This document shows positions 54,201-60,612 of a DNA stretch of 64,000 nucleotides, piece by piece (position 1 is the first letter of the stretch; each line of letters starts with the position of its first letter). The notes beneath the pieces are model-generated. The model searched no databases. It saw only the letters and a list, made by a program, of their open reading frames with translations, and was not told the DNA's origin. The translations under genes were made by a program, and so were the position numbers. The DNA is from Phoebastria nigripes (taxonomy: Eukaryota > Chordata > Aves > Procellariiformes > Diomedeidae). The stretch lies in the NCBI GenBank assembly GCA_035582835.1, contig JAYKAV010002375.1, positions 372,001-436,000 on the forward strand, read 5' to 3'.

Positions 54201-56885
54201 CAGAAGATAGTGGTCAGTAAGTCTTCTTCACAGATCAAGCTCACATCATACACGTTGTCAGCTTTGTACCCCAGTGACTGCTTCCATCCTATGAAGAATA
54301 AGTTTGTTATTGTCCATCTTTATTTGCTCATAGTAACTTTCATACACCACAGCTTCTAACTACAATATTACGTTTGTAATAGCATGAGCACACATAGCAT
54401 ACCGCAGCTTGAATGACACACTTTTTTTAATCACCTTAAAAAAAAAAAACAAAACAAAACAAAAACAACAACACACACCCAAAACCAAACCTAACCAAAC
54501 CTCCACCCCCCCCCCCCCCCCAAATAAAAACAGAGCTTTTACTGCCAAAGAACACCAGGAACTTGGGAACTGGTTTATGCATCTACTTCTACACATGCAT
54601 GTTTGGCAACCCTGGCTACTCTTTTGCATGAAGTAAACATATAAACCAGAACATTTTAAGAGGCCAGCTATTTCTTCCCTCCCCCTCCAGATATATGGTA
54701 GAGAAATCATCATGGTCAGATCAAGTTATTAAGAAAACAATCTTTTAAAAAAAAAAAAGCAAAAAAAAACCCACAAGAAAACCCAAACAAAAAACCACAC
54801 CCAAACTCATATATTTTTTTATATTAAAGGCAGAGTAAATTAATAGCCAAATCTCTTATCCACAAAAAGGAATTGGCAAATTTGAAAGAGTTTTTGACTT
54901 GACTTATTACTTCCTTACTTTTTACATTCACATTAATATTTTTTAGAGAAAATTTAAGATTTTACTCAGCTCTTTTTGCAGTCTTACTAGATTTGAGCAA
55001 TTCTAAAACATATTGTTACTAGTTTAAGTAGTAAATAAATGTCATCTATGTAGGCTTAATGTTCAGATGTCTAGGATTTTGGATTGGGAGGGTTTTTTCC
55101 CCAGGATTTTTACCTCTTTCACTTAAAGGTAATCTCTTTGGCACAGGAGATTGGATCACAGCACTTTCTGACTTTTTATCAGATGTGAAGAAATATGAAT
55201 TCGGACTTGACGTAAGATACTTCTGTTCACGAGGCACATCTTTAGATTCAATATTTGATAAAGCACACAGTTTGTTCTGGGATCTGTCTCTGGATCTGAA
55301 GTAGGATGGAGAACAGTTCTCCATGGGGCATGCTGGCATCCACGAGTTGCTGGATCTCTCTTCGCTTTTAATGATTGAATAGGTGGCATTTGCAGAACAG
55401 GAGTCAGAGATACGCCTGAGACAAGGCGACAGCAACTGCAAGTCTGCAGAGAAAACACCGTCACTACTGGGACTGATTGAGTGTGGACCAGTACTATCAT
55501 GACTTCTAAAAGTTCTTTTCTTCAGTATTTCTTCTAGATTTTTTTTGATATTGCACTGTGGACTGTCAAAGTTCCGGGACTGAAATTTTGGTATCTGCAA
55601 AGCTGGGTTAGAGACTTGGTCCATCATTTGGATAGATTTGATCTTTCTGCATATACTGTCCACTGGGTTATGATGCCGTTTGTTAGCTCCATGTTCTGAA
55701 GACATTATCAATTCCCCTCTCTTGCAAAGTATCTGGAAAGAATAGGGACAAGATATAAGAGTCAGGATGATCAACATACACATATTCTTTGCACCATTTT
55801 TTCCGTTCAGGAGACAACTTGGAGCTTTGGTATCAAGTGATTGAAAATCCTTGGTCCACATACCAGCTGTGACAGAAACCTTCAGTCATGATGTTTAGTT
55901 CTCCAGGGAACTAGACGTGATGTGGATTTGGAAAAGGTGGGGAAGAAAGAAAGAAATACTTTCTGAAATCTCACTGCTTATTCTTGAATACAATAACCAT
56001 GTTGGGGACGGGGGGAGGGAAACAAAAAAAAAGAACTGAAGAACTCCCTGCAACCTAGCAGTTGACTATCTTTTTAGATTAAAGGAAGCACTAGGCAATA
56101 TTACTCAGACCAATTTATCCCAAATTGGGTATTTCTTTTTTATATAAAAAGTGTTCATTAAAAAGAAACAAAAACCTCACATAACTTTTGTAACTATTAC
56201 TTCTGATCACATTTGTAGCACGTACTTCTTTCCCTGGTTCCATGGCTTTTTGCTTAGCAACAACTGTCCAGCTATTTACTGAAGGTATCTCCTACAGCTA
56301 TAGACATTATCAATTTCTGATCTCTTTCAGTGGCCTCCCAGTCAAACCCTGCAGCCACAGCTACACAAGTCAGCTGAAGTATTCTGAGCCTGCAGCTTTC
56401 TCAATACCATCTTGTGACAGGTTTCAGAAGCCAAGATGTAAATGAAGTTTACTTTCAGGAAAACATTAGGCTGTCTTTCTGGGTTTGCTCTTTGTGGGTA
56501 CTGGCTTGTGGTATGTGGGGAGGTGGGAAAAGTGAGTGCAACAAGAGTTTCAGCATTTCAGTGAGCCTACAAGAACAAAAAACCAAAACCCAGCTGTTTC
56601 TTACACTAATTAGCCACAACTACAGCTGTCATGCTACCACACAGGAAATTACCCAAGAAACATACCCTACAGAGGCACTTCAGTTCTATTTGTATTTTTA
56701 TTATCTATTCTCCCAGACAATATTTAAAAAGATATTTCCAATAAGATAAGCACGTGTGCGTGACCAAGATGTGGAAGGTGCATTTTGCAGGCATAAAGCC
56801 ACGTTTCAAGCGAGATATCCGTCTCTACCTTGCAATTTGCAACCTTCTCCTCTGAACTGAGTAGTTGGGAGCTTTCATCTGACAT
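16096..56885 (-). CDS. IRAG2: IRAG2 (LRMP/JAW1), long KASH5-like form, about 35 exons
   Basis: IRAG2 is known as a tail-anchored ER/nuclear-envelope protein that binds IP3 receptors and SUN proteins and, as LRMP, modulates HCN4. Zebrafish lrmp is futile cycle, needed for centrosome-nucleus attachment. Seen here, N to C: Ser-rich region (exons 1-2), two degenerate EF-hands (3-4), linker with SLEAFGGD (5-6), coiled coils (7-19), acidic/Ser linker (20-29), second coiled coil (30-32), RRVSIA-containing region (33), [13 protein letters not shown] segment (34), and a transmembrane helix with a luminal tail ending PPPV (35). Exons sum to about 4.1 kb, or about 1370 residues, against roughly 540-555 for classical mammalian LRMP, which corresponds to exons 20-35. 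Exons 1-19 and 23-32 chain in phase. Exons 19-23 and 32-34 do not, so some short exons are missing. Two separate genes, or two promoters, remain possible. Confidence 0.85.
17734..17835 (-). CDS. IRAG2: IRAG2 exon 34, [13 protein letters not shown] segment
   Basis: 102 nt, acceptor tatgacag (an alternative acceptor at 17859 would add residues in frame), donor GTAAGT. It encodes [20 protein letters not shown] and [13 protein letters not shown]. Its two left-over bases plus the first base of exon 35 give Lys. Confidence 0.85.
18188..18246 (+). repeat. Two-copy 29-bp tandem repeat
   Basis: Units at 18188-18216 and 18217-18245 start AGGTGTAGCCTAAAC and differ by one A/G. They lie in the intron between IRAG2 exons 33 and 34, near a 28-A run (18098-18125). 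Confidence 0.92.
18334..18580 (-). CDS. IRAG2: IRAG2 exon 33, RRVSIA region
   Basis: 247 nt, acceptor ttgtatag, donor GTAAAG. The open frame encodes [20 protein letters not shown] and [24 protein letters not shown] is a PKA/PKG-type site. By length the exon fits the phases of exons 32 and 34, but the frame that length implies has an early stop. Either neighbouring short exons are missing or a splice site or base is wrong. Confidence 0.72.
20205..20352 (-). CDS. IRAG2: IRAG2 exon 32, C-terminal coiled coil
   Basis: 148 nt, acceptor tctgttag, donor GTAAAG. It encodes [20 protein letters not shown] and [20 protein letters not shown]. It leaves one base. Confidence 0.92.
21190..21324 (-). CDS. 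IRAG2: IRAG2 exon 31, C-terminal coiled coil
   Basis: 135 nt, 45 codons, acceptor tcttag, donor GTAACC. It encodes [20 protein letters not shown] and later [16 protein letters not shown]. Phase 0 on both sides. Confidence 0.92.
21772..21912 (-). CDS. IRAG2: IRAG2 exon 30, C-terminal coiled coil
   Basis: 141 nt, 47 codons, acceptor cacaacag, donor GTTAGC. It encodes [20 protein letters not shown] and [20 protein letters not shown]. This is part of the conserved MRVI1/LRMP-family coiled coil shared with IRAG1. Confidence 0.92.
22473..22500 (-). CDS. IRAG2: IRAG2 exon 29 (micro-exon)
   Basis: 28 nt, acceptor ttcctacag, donor GTAAGT. It encodes DSPNEKEVE. It joins exon 28 and exon 30 in phase. 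Confidence 0.78.
22587..22641 (-). CDS. IRAG2: IRAG2 exon 28
   Basis: 55 nt, acceptor cttctcag, donor GTAAGT. It encodes [18 protein letters not shown] across the junction. Other frames are closed or fail to join. Confidence 0.78.
23454..23526 (-). CDS. IRAG2: IRAG2 exon 27
   Basis: 73 nt, acceptor gcctttag, donor GTAAGA. It encodes [20 protein letters not shown] then PSRK and leaves one base for exon 28. Confidence 0.8.
23648..23730 (-). CDS. IRAG2: IRAG2 exon 26
   Basis: 83 nt, acceptor ctccccag, donor GTAAGA. It encodes [20 protein letters not shown] then NVFKQDP. The phase fits. Confidence 0.8.
25891..26007 (-). CDS. IRAG2: IRAG2 exon 25
   Basis: 117 nt, acceptor atttatag, donor GTACAG. 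It encodes [20 protein letters not shown] and later [12 protein letters not shown], a charged linker. The phase fits. Confidence 0.78.
26134..26198 (-). CDS. IRAG2: IRAG2 exon 24
   Basis: 65 nt, acceptor tttggcag, donor GTAAGC. It encodes [20 protein letters not shown] then TG, a Ser/Thr-rich linker. The phase fits both sides. Confidence 0.75.
26282..26328 (-). CDS. IRAG2: IRAG2 exon 23
   Basis: 47 nt, acceptor tttccattaag, donor GTCAGG. It encodes [15 protein letters not shown] and leaves two bases, completed by exon 24. Confidence 0.65.
28451..28481 (-). CDS. IRAG2: IRAG2 exon 22 (small)
   Basis: 31 nt, acceptor ggttccag, donor GTAAGT. It encodes VFEQIEPFS. It needs one base from before, which exon 19 would supply, and leaves two. 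A missing short exon before exon 23 is implied. Confidence 0.6.
29771..29852 (-). CDS. IRAG2: IRAG2 exon 21 (tentative)
   Basis: 82 nt, acceptor tattgccag, donor GTGAGT. It encodes [20 protein letters not shown] then MDSSLTE. The open frame and splice sites are reasonable, but the phase does not fit exons 20 or 22 directly. Confidence 0.5.
32488..32521 (-). other. Potential G-quadruplex on the IRAG2 sense strand
   Basis: Five C-runs of 3-5 on plus (488-490, 494-496, 504-508, 512-514, 519-521) give five G-tracts on minus with loops of 3-7 bases. It is intronic and sits inside a longer A/C-rich region (32390-32522), followed by a CCAAG pentamer repeat (about 32526-32549). Confidence 0.7.
33162..33227 (-). 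CDS. IRAG2: IRAG2 exon 20 (tentative)
   Basis: 66 nt, acceptor ttgcaacag, donor GTAAGT. It encodes [20 protein letters not shown] then GK. Only this frame is open. Splice signals are good, but the phase does not chain with exons 19 or 21 as placed. Confidence 0.65.
33228..36456 (-). other. IRAG2 intron between the KASH5-like and JAW1-like halves
   Basis: About 3.2 kb without a recognised exon, though the phase change between exons 19 and 20 requires one or more, or an internal promoter. It contains an (AAAAAG)n purine run near 36290-36335 and single Ns at 33612, 34931, 35442 and 36296. Confidence 0.6.
36457..36619 (-). CDS. IRAG2: IRAG2 exon 19, coiled coil
   Basis: 163 nt, acceptor gtgcttag, donor GTGAGT. 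It encodes [20 protein letters not shown] and later [10 protein letters not shown]. It leaves one base, which does not fit the exon I place next (33162), so a short exon is probably missed. Confidence 0.85.
37061..37175 (-). CDS. IRAG2: IRAG2 exon 18, coiled coil
   Basis: 115 nt, acceptor ccccacag, donor GTAAGG. It encodes [20 protein letters not shown] and [18 protein letters not shown]. Strong heptads; ends in phase 0. Confidence 0.87.
38769..38932 (-). CDS. IRAG2: IRAG2 exon 17, coiled coil
   Basis: 164 nt, acceptor ttccacag, donor GTACCC. It encodes [20 protein letters not shown] and [20 protein letters not shown]. It leaves two bases, completed by exon 18. Confidence 0.87.
38933..42018 (-). 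other. IRAG2 intron, no feature recognised
   Basis: About 3.1 kb between exons 16 and 17 with single Ns at about 40122 and 40356. I see no further exon or transposon. Confidence 0.7.
42019..42060 (-). CDS. IRAG2: IRAG2 exon 16
   Basis: 42 nt encoding [14 protein letters not shown], donor GTGAGA. The acceptor (gcttgaag) was chosen because it is the one that keeps phase 0 with exon 15. Confidence 0.75.
42341..42442 (-). CDS. IRAG2: IRAG2 exon 15
   Basis: 102 nt, 34 codons, acceptor cggctccag, donor GTAAGT. It encodes [20 protein letters not shown] and then [13 protein letters not shown]. Confidence 0.82.
42730..42843 (-). CDS. IRAG2: IRAG2 exon 14
   Basis: 114 nt, 38 codons, acceptor cttcaaag, donor GTCAGT. 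It encodes [20 protein letters not shown] then [18 protein letters not shown]. This is not a simple coil; the WT-L-E pattern parallels GWTELL of KASH5. Confidence 0.82.
44030..44300 (-). mobile_element. Old, diverged CR1/L3-type LINE 3' fragment
   Basis: Read on the minus strand this contains ATTGGAGAAAGTCCA, GAAAGGAGAAGATACAAGTC, TTCAAATATATAAAGGCTG and a CTGCAGGAGGGGAGACTTC stretch. These are in the order and spacing of the RT tail and 3' UTR of old amniote CR1/L3 elements as I know them. It is strongly diverged, with no open frame. It lies in an IRAG2 intron in the gene's orientation. Confidence 0.55.
44450..44549 (-). CDS. IRAG2: IRAG2 exon 13
   Basis: 100 nt, acceptor cttttag, donor GTATGA. 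It encodes [20 protein letters not shown] then [13 protein letters not shown]. The PEG motif has a counterpart (DELPEG) in KASH5. Confidence 0.82.
44638..44702 (-). CDS. IRAG2: IRAG2 exon 12, coiled coil
   Basis: 65 nt, acceptor gttttag, donor GTGAGT. It encodes [20 protein letters not shown] and leaves two bases, completed by exon 13. Confidence 0.85.
44812..44871 (-). CDS. IRAG2: IRAG2 exon 11, coiled coil
   Basis: 60 nt, acceptor tctctgcag, donor GTATGG. It encodes [20 protein letters not shown]. Phase 0. Confidence 0.85.
44872..47577 (-). other. IRAG2 intron, no feature recognised
   Basis: About 2.7 kb between exons 10 and 11. It contains an A/C-rich tract (about 46160-46205) and short T runs near 46730-46755. 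I see no exon or transposon. Confidence 0.7.
47578..47655 (-). CDS. IRAG2: IRAG2 exon 10, coiled coil
   Basis: 78 nt, acceptor ttgttcag, donor GTAAGC. It encodes [20 protein letters not shown] then NAAELQ. Phase 0. Confidence 0.85.
48297..48309. other. End of a 23-N assembly gap (48287-48309) after a 31-A run
   Basis: A run of 31 A at 48256-48286 leads into 23 Ns and then (AG)n. It lies in the intron between IRAG2 exons 9 and 10. These exons join in phase, so no exon has to be hidden here. Confidence 0.9.
48859..48909 (-). CDS. IRAG2: IRAG2 exon 9, coiled coil
   Basis: 51 nt encoding [17 protein letters not shown], in phase 0 on both sides, donor GTAAAA. The pyrimidine tract before its acceptor is a (CT)12 microsatellite. 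Confidence 0.85.
48921..48944 (+). repeat. (GA)12 microsatellite next to IRAG2 exon 9
   Basis: Twelve GA units. On the IRAG2 strand this is (CT)12, ending about a dozen bases before the exon 9 acceptor, so it serves as that exon's pyrimidine tract. Confidence 0.95.
50349..50466 (-). CDS. IRAG2: IRAG2 exon 8, coiled coil
   Basis: 118 nt, acceptor ccacgcag, donor GTAGGT. It encodes [20 protein letters not shown] and then [15 protein letters not shown], a coiled coil. ARSLEE also occurs in the KASH5 coil. The phase fits both neighbours. Confidence 0.88.
51650..51808 (-). CDS. IRAG2: IRAG2 exon 7, start of coiled coil
   Basis: 159 nt, acceptor ctggaacag, donor GTGGGA. It encodes [20 protein letters not shown] and [20 protein letters not shown], a clear heptad pattern. 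KASH5 has a matching ATADLLSSLEDLELSNRRL stretch here. Confidence 0.88.
52797..52875 (-). CDS. IRAG2: IRAG2 exon 6, SLEAFGGD motif
   Basis: 79 nt, acceptor ctctttcag, donor GTAAGT. It encodes [20 protein letters not shown] and then DVSKGDM. The SLEAFGGD stretch parallels NLESFGGED at the same place in human KASH5. Confidence 0.82.
52955..53031 (-). CDS. IRAG2: IRAG2 exon 5
   Basis: 77 nt, acceptor tgtttcag, donor GTGCAG. It encodes [20 protein letters not shown], an acidic linker after the EF-hands. It leaves one base, and the phase fits. Confidence 0.8.
53251..53431 (-). CDS. IRAG2: IRAG2 exon 4, EF-hand pair
   Basis: 181 nt, acceptor tattttag, donor GTAACA. It continues the first loop ([11 protein letters not shown]) and carries the second ([20 protein letters not shown]), ending [11 protein letters not shown]. 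Both loops lack canonical calcium ligands: loop 1 has Lys at position 12, loop 2 has Lys at 5 and Asp at 6. KASH5 has the same kind of pseudo-EF-hands. Confidence 0.88.
54178..54288 (-). CDS. IRAG2: IRAG2 exon 3, first EF-hand-like helix and loop
   Basis: 111 nt, acceptor cttcatag, donor GTATGC. It encodes [12 protein letters not shown], then [15 protein letters not shown], which matches the start of the KASH5 EF-hand region (FEACDPQRTG in my memory of human KASH5). The phase fits both neighbours. Confidence 0.85.
54506..54521 (+). repeat. 16-base poly(C) run after an A/C-rich tract
   Basis: Sixteen C at the end of an A/C-rich stretch (about 54436-54505), in an IRAG2 intron. Assembled length may be unreliable. 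Confidence 0.85.
55114..55732 (-). CDS. IRAG2: IRAG2 exon 2, Ser-rich N-terminal region
   Basis: 619 nt, acceptor tctttccag, donor GTAAAA. In-frame ATG at 55705. It encodes a polar, probably disordered segment rich in Ser, Pro and basic residues (e.g. [16 protein letters not shown]) with no domain I recognise. It ends LPLSERG and leaves one base, completed by exon 3. Confidence 0.82.
56829..56885 (-). CDS. IRAG2: IRAG2 exon 1 (candidate start)
   Basis: ATG at 56885-56883 with G at -3 and an in-frame stop upstream. It encodes [19 protein letters not shown], then donor GTAGAG. It joins in phase 0 to exon 2, whose first codons (ILCKRGELI) are open. If it is not used, the next ATG is at 55705 in exon 2. 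Confidence 0.55.
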
Positions 56886-56909
56886 TGCCCCACTGTGGAC
56901 TTCACTCAC

Positions 56910-59089
56910 AGTTCCTCACCCCAAAAAAGAGCATCTGCTGAGACATCAGCACTGAAAAACACCATTCATATACAGCCAGTATAACCCAGTGAACGTGATC
57001 AGACTTGAACAGAGCTCTGTGACAGCCATCAGCAGCTTGACTGAATATTTGTCACTGGAAAGAAATAGAAGGGAAACAAGCAATACTACTGGAAGTTAGC
57101 TATGACATTAGATCATTACAAGAGATATATTATTTAAAAAAAATGCACCAAATAAAGCTAGCTGAAGCTCCCAAGAATCAGATTTTAAGTGATATTTTGC
57201 ACCCAATATTGCAGCTATATACCTACCTTCCACCACTTTATTACTTTCAACTCCTCAGCTCTGAAAATACACTATATTGCTTCTCTCCAGAAGATTATAC
57301 ACAATGTTAAAAAACCAAAACCCACACAAAAAACAACACTTGCTTTGAAGTAAGAAGCAGGGAAGCAGTCAAGAGTCCAGTGTACATTAACTGCATAACC
57401 TACATGACCAGCAACAACAGTCCTCAGATCCTCCAGTATTGGGTTTTACTTGCAGCCAGCCTATCAGAATAGTACCATTACAGACCGGACTTCTGTTAGG
57501 GGTAGAGGGAGAGGAAAATTAAACAACAGCTTTATAACTAGAGCTCACGAGGTAGTGTGTGCATGTGAGAGGGACCAACATGGTTGCCCGGAGGGGCAGA
57601 ACACGAGACTCCTTGACCCTGAAGGGATTTCCCCCTGCATAGTACAAATACCAACTTGCCCCCAGAAGGATATAGACTTCACTGAACTGTGTTTTTTTAC
57701 TCAAACTGTGCATCAAGAAACAAAATGAAGCAATCTCCTACTCCAAGAAGTTAGCTCCCTGCTTTTCTTTTAGGTAGAAAAAATAGTTCTTTTCTCAAAA
57801 ACAGCAACATGCTTCACTAGCATTTAACACAAGAGTTTCCATTTGTATAATCTTGTGAAGCAAAAAGAAAAATCACATGTAAGTATTTATTAATCTAGAT
57901 TGCAATAAACATAAATACTCAATGTTTTACTTAAATCGGTTTATTACAAGCTTCCTGCATGCCAGCAACTTGGTTTTATATATGCAGACTCAAGATCTCC
58001 AAGTTTATTTTTCTACCATTGTTTCTGTAAGTAGTAACATTTACCTTAATGAACATGTCCTTAGACACAGGAATACTTAAAAAAAAAAACCAAACCAACA
58101 ATAGTAAGAATCTCAGAATAACTTTAGAGAAGAGACCGCTTTTTATTATTATGGCTAATTTAAAAGATTTACTCCTTAAAAATAAATGGCAGGAAGTTGA
58201 AGCAGTCTCCTAAAGATACAGAATGTCTTTTAAAAGAAGAACTTAAAAACATTGCAGTTAGATTTAAGTATGTTCTCTAAGTGCACAGGAGCCTTCAAGC
58301 AGATATAAGTAATCCTCCATTAAAGAATATTAGTCTTTTTAATTACAATGTGTTTTTAAATACTGCTTGTAATTCTCCATTAAAAAAACCAGTCCAAGAC
58401 CTTATACTTACAATAGCATATGGAAAAATACCCTCTATTCCTTTCTGGTAGAGATAAGGCAGGATGACAAAAGCTGTTTTAGCAGTTCCTCTGAGGAGGA
58501 CTAGCTGAATGAACTTTCGTACTCAAATTAACAGAGGGCTTCTTTGCTGGAAAATCAGCTTTACAAGGTACAGCTGTTGCTGCCTGCCACTCAGCTCTCA
58601 GGCTGAGAGGGGCAATGAGCTGCAATGAGGTGCAAATCAACCATCAGTCACCAGCTTTCTAGCCCTTTCACTTGTTTTCTCACATCTCTCCTGCAGCTGT
58701 TAAACGAATTCCCTGGAATTTCAAGGCATCCTGAAGTCTCCCTGCTATCCTACCCTTATTTTTAAAACAGTGAGAAAAACAATGATATAGCTCACTGCTG
58801 TGTCTGAACTCAGGTACCTGGGATGTTTCTTACTTCTATTAGCAGTTCTTTCTTACTTTTCCCACCTACTGCAAACTTTCAGGCAGGAGCAGATCTCTCC
58901 TAGTTTCTCCTGTGAGAGTTTGAGCAGAGAATCCAGAAATTGTATAAATTTCATAGCTCTTACCACTTTTTAAAGGAAGGCAAGAGTTGAAACGTCTTGG
59001 GCTGATGGTGTATTAAAGAGTCTCTGTGTTACTGTCTGCTCTGTGCTTGGTTCTGTGAGCAAAAAAAAGATTTTTGTCATTAGGACACA
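56910..59089. other. Probable 5' flank or first intron of IRAG2
   Basis: No coding feature seen. An upstream non-coding first exon and promoter may lie here or beyond, but I found no CpG-rich block or TATA context that I would call. Confidence 0.5.
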
Positions 59090-59142
59090 TTTGTTAAACT
59101 TTGAAAACATTTGTCCTCAATATTTGCCCATGCATACTGAAC
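59090..59142 (+). repeat. Inverted repeat, left arm (53 bp)
   Basis: Its reverse complement matches 61882-61934 at 52 of 53 positions; the one difference is G/A. The match stops sharply at both ends. Confidence 0.92.
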
Positions 59143-59444
59143 AACACTGTTAACCAAGTCCTCTTTTTAGTATTAAATTCTCAAACAAGATTTGCATTTT
59201 AACACTGTGGCTCTTTAGGTATATGCTGTACAAATAACTGGAAATGGAATAATGTTGTTGAGGGAATACTACTGCCTACCCAGTACCTACTAACTGCACA
59301 GCCCATCAGACTTCTCCAAACACTTGGAGAAATTACACCTCCCAATCTACCACAGGCTATTTCAGCACTCCTGGAAAAAAAGAAAGAAGTGCTCTCAGGT
59401 GCTTTGTGATTAAAACCCAAAATGTGGAAGTGAGCTGACATTGC

Positions 59445-60612
59445 TGACTTGTGCAAAGCATTTGACACTGTCCTGCACGACATCCTTGTCTCTAAATTGG
59501 AGAGACATGGATTTGATGGATGGACCACTTGGTGGATAAGGAATTGGCTGGATGGTCACACTCAAAGAGTTGCGGTCAACGGCTCGATGTCCAAGTGGAG
59601 ACCAGTGACGAGTGGCATTCCTCTGGGGTCGGTACTGGGGCCGATGCTGTTTAACATCTTTGTCGGCAACATGGACAGTGGGATTGAATGCACCCTCAGC
59701 AAGTTTGCCGATGACACCAAGCTGTGTGGTGCAGTCAACACACTGGAGGGAAGGGATGCGTTCAGAGGGACCTTGACAGGCTTGAGAGATGGGCCTGTGC
59801 GAACCTCATGAAGTTCAACAAGGCCAAGTGCAAGGTCCTGCACATTGGTTGGGGCAATCCCAAGCACAAATACAGGCTGGGTGGAGAATCGATTGAGAGC
59901 AGCCCTGAGGAGAAGGACTTGGGGGTGTTGGTTGATGAGAAGCTCAACATGACCCAGCAATATACGCTTGCAGCCCAGAAAGTCAACCGTATCCTGGGCT
60001 GCATCAAAAAGAGTGTGACCAGCAGGTTGAGGGAGGTGATTCTCCCCCTCTACTCCACTCTTGTGAGACCCCACCTGGAGTACTGTGTCCAGCTCTGGGG
60101 CCCCCAACATAAGAAGGACATGGACCTGTTGGAACGAGTCCCGAGGAGGGCCACAAAGATGATCAGAGGGCTGGAACACCTCTCCTATGGAGACAGGCTG
60201 AGAGAGTTGGGGTTGTTCAGCTGTTCAGCCTGGAGAAGAGAAGGCTCCAGGGTGACCTTATAGCAGCAGTCCAGTACCTGAAGGGGGCCTACAAGAAAGC
60301 TGGAGAGGGACTTTTTACAAGGGCATGCAGTGATAGGACAAGGGGTAATGGCTTTAAACTGAAAGAGGGTAGATTTAGATTAGATATAAGGAAGAAATTC
60401 TTCAGTATGAGGGTGGTGAGGCACTGAAATAGGTTGCCCAGAGAAGTTGTGGATGCCCCATCCCTGGAAGTGTTCAAGGCCAGGTTGGATGGGGCTTTGA
60501 GCAACCAGGTCTAATGGAAGGTGTCCCTGCCCATGGCAGAGGGGTTGGAACTAGGTGGTCTTTAAGGTCCGTTCCAACCCAAACCATTCTAGGACTCTAT
60601 GATTCTATGATT
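59445..60612 (+). mobile_element. CR1 LINE, 5'-truncated, with broken reverse transcriptase frame
   Basis: It starts within the reverse transcriptase domain ([17 protein letters not shown]), with [20 protein letters not shown] and the catalytic FADDTKL motif. The frame shifts near 59755-59765, where the second frame continues [20 protein letters not shown]. It breaks again near 60220. The 3' UTR ends with ATTCTATGATT repeats, the CR1 hallmark. It is a dead copy and inserts between the arms of the inverted repeat. Confidence 0.96.

Noticed and set aside
55059..55304. Plus-strand open frame over IRAG2 exon 2
   Set aside because: Shadow of the minus-strand exon, which has proper splice sites and phase.
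59562..60179. 205-codon open frame on the minus strand
   Set aside because: It is antisense to the CR1 reverse transcriptase, which explains the length.
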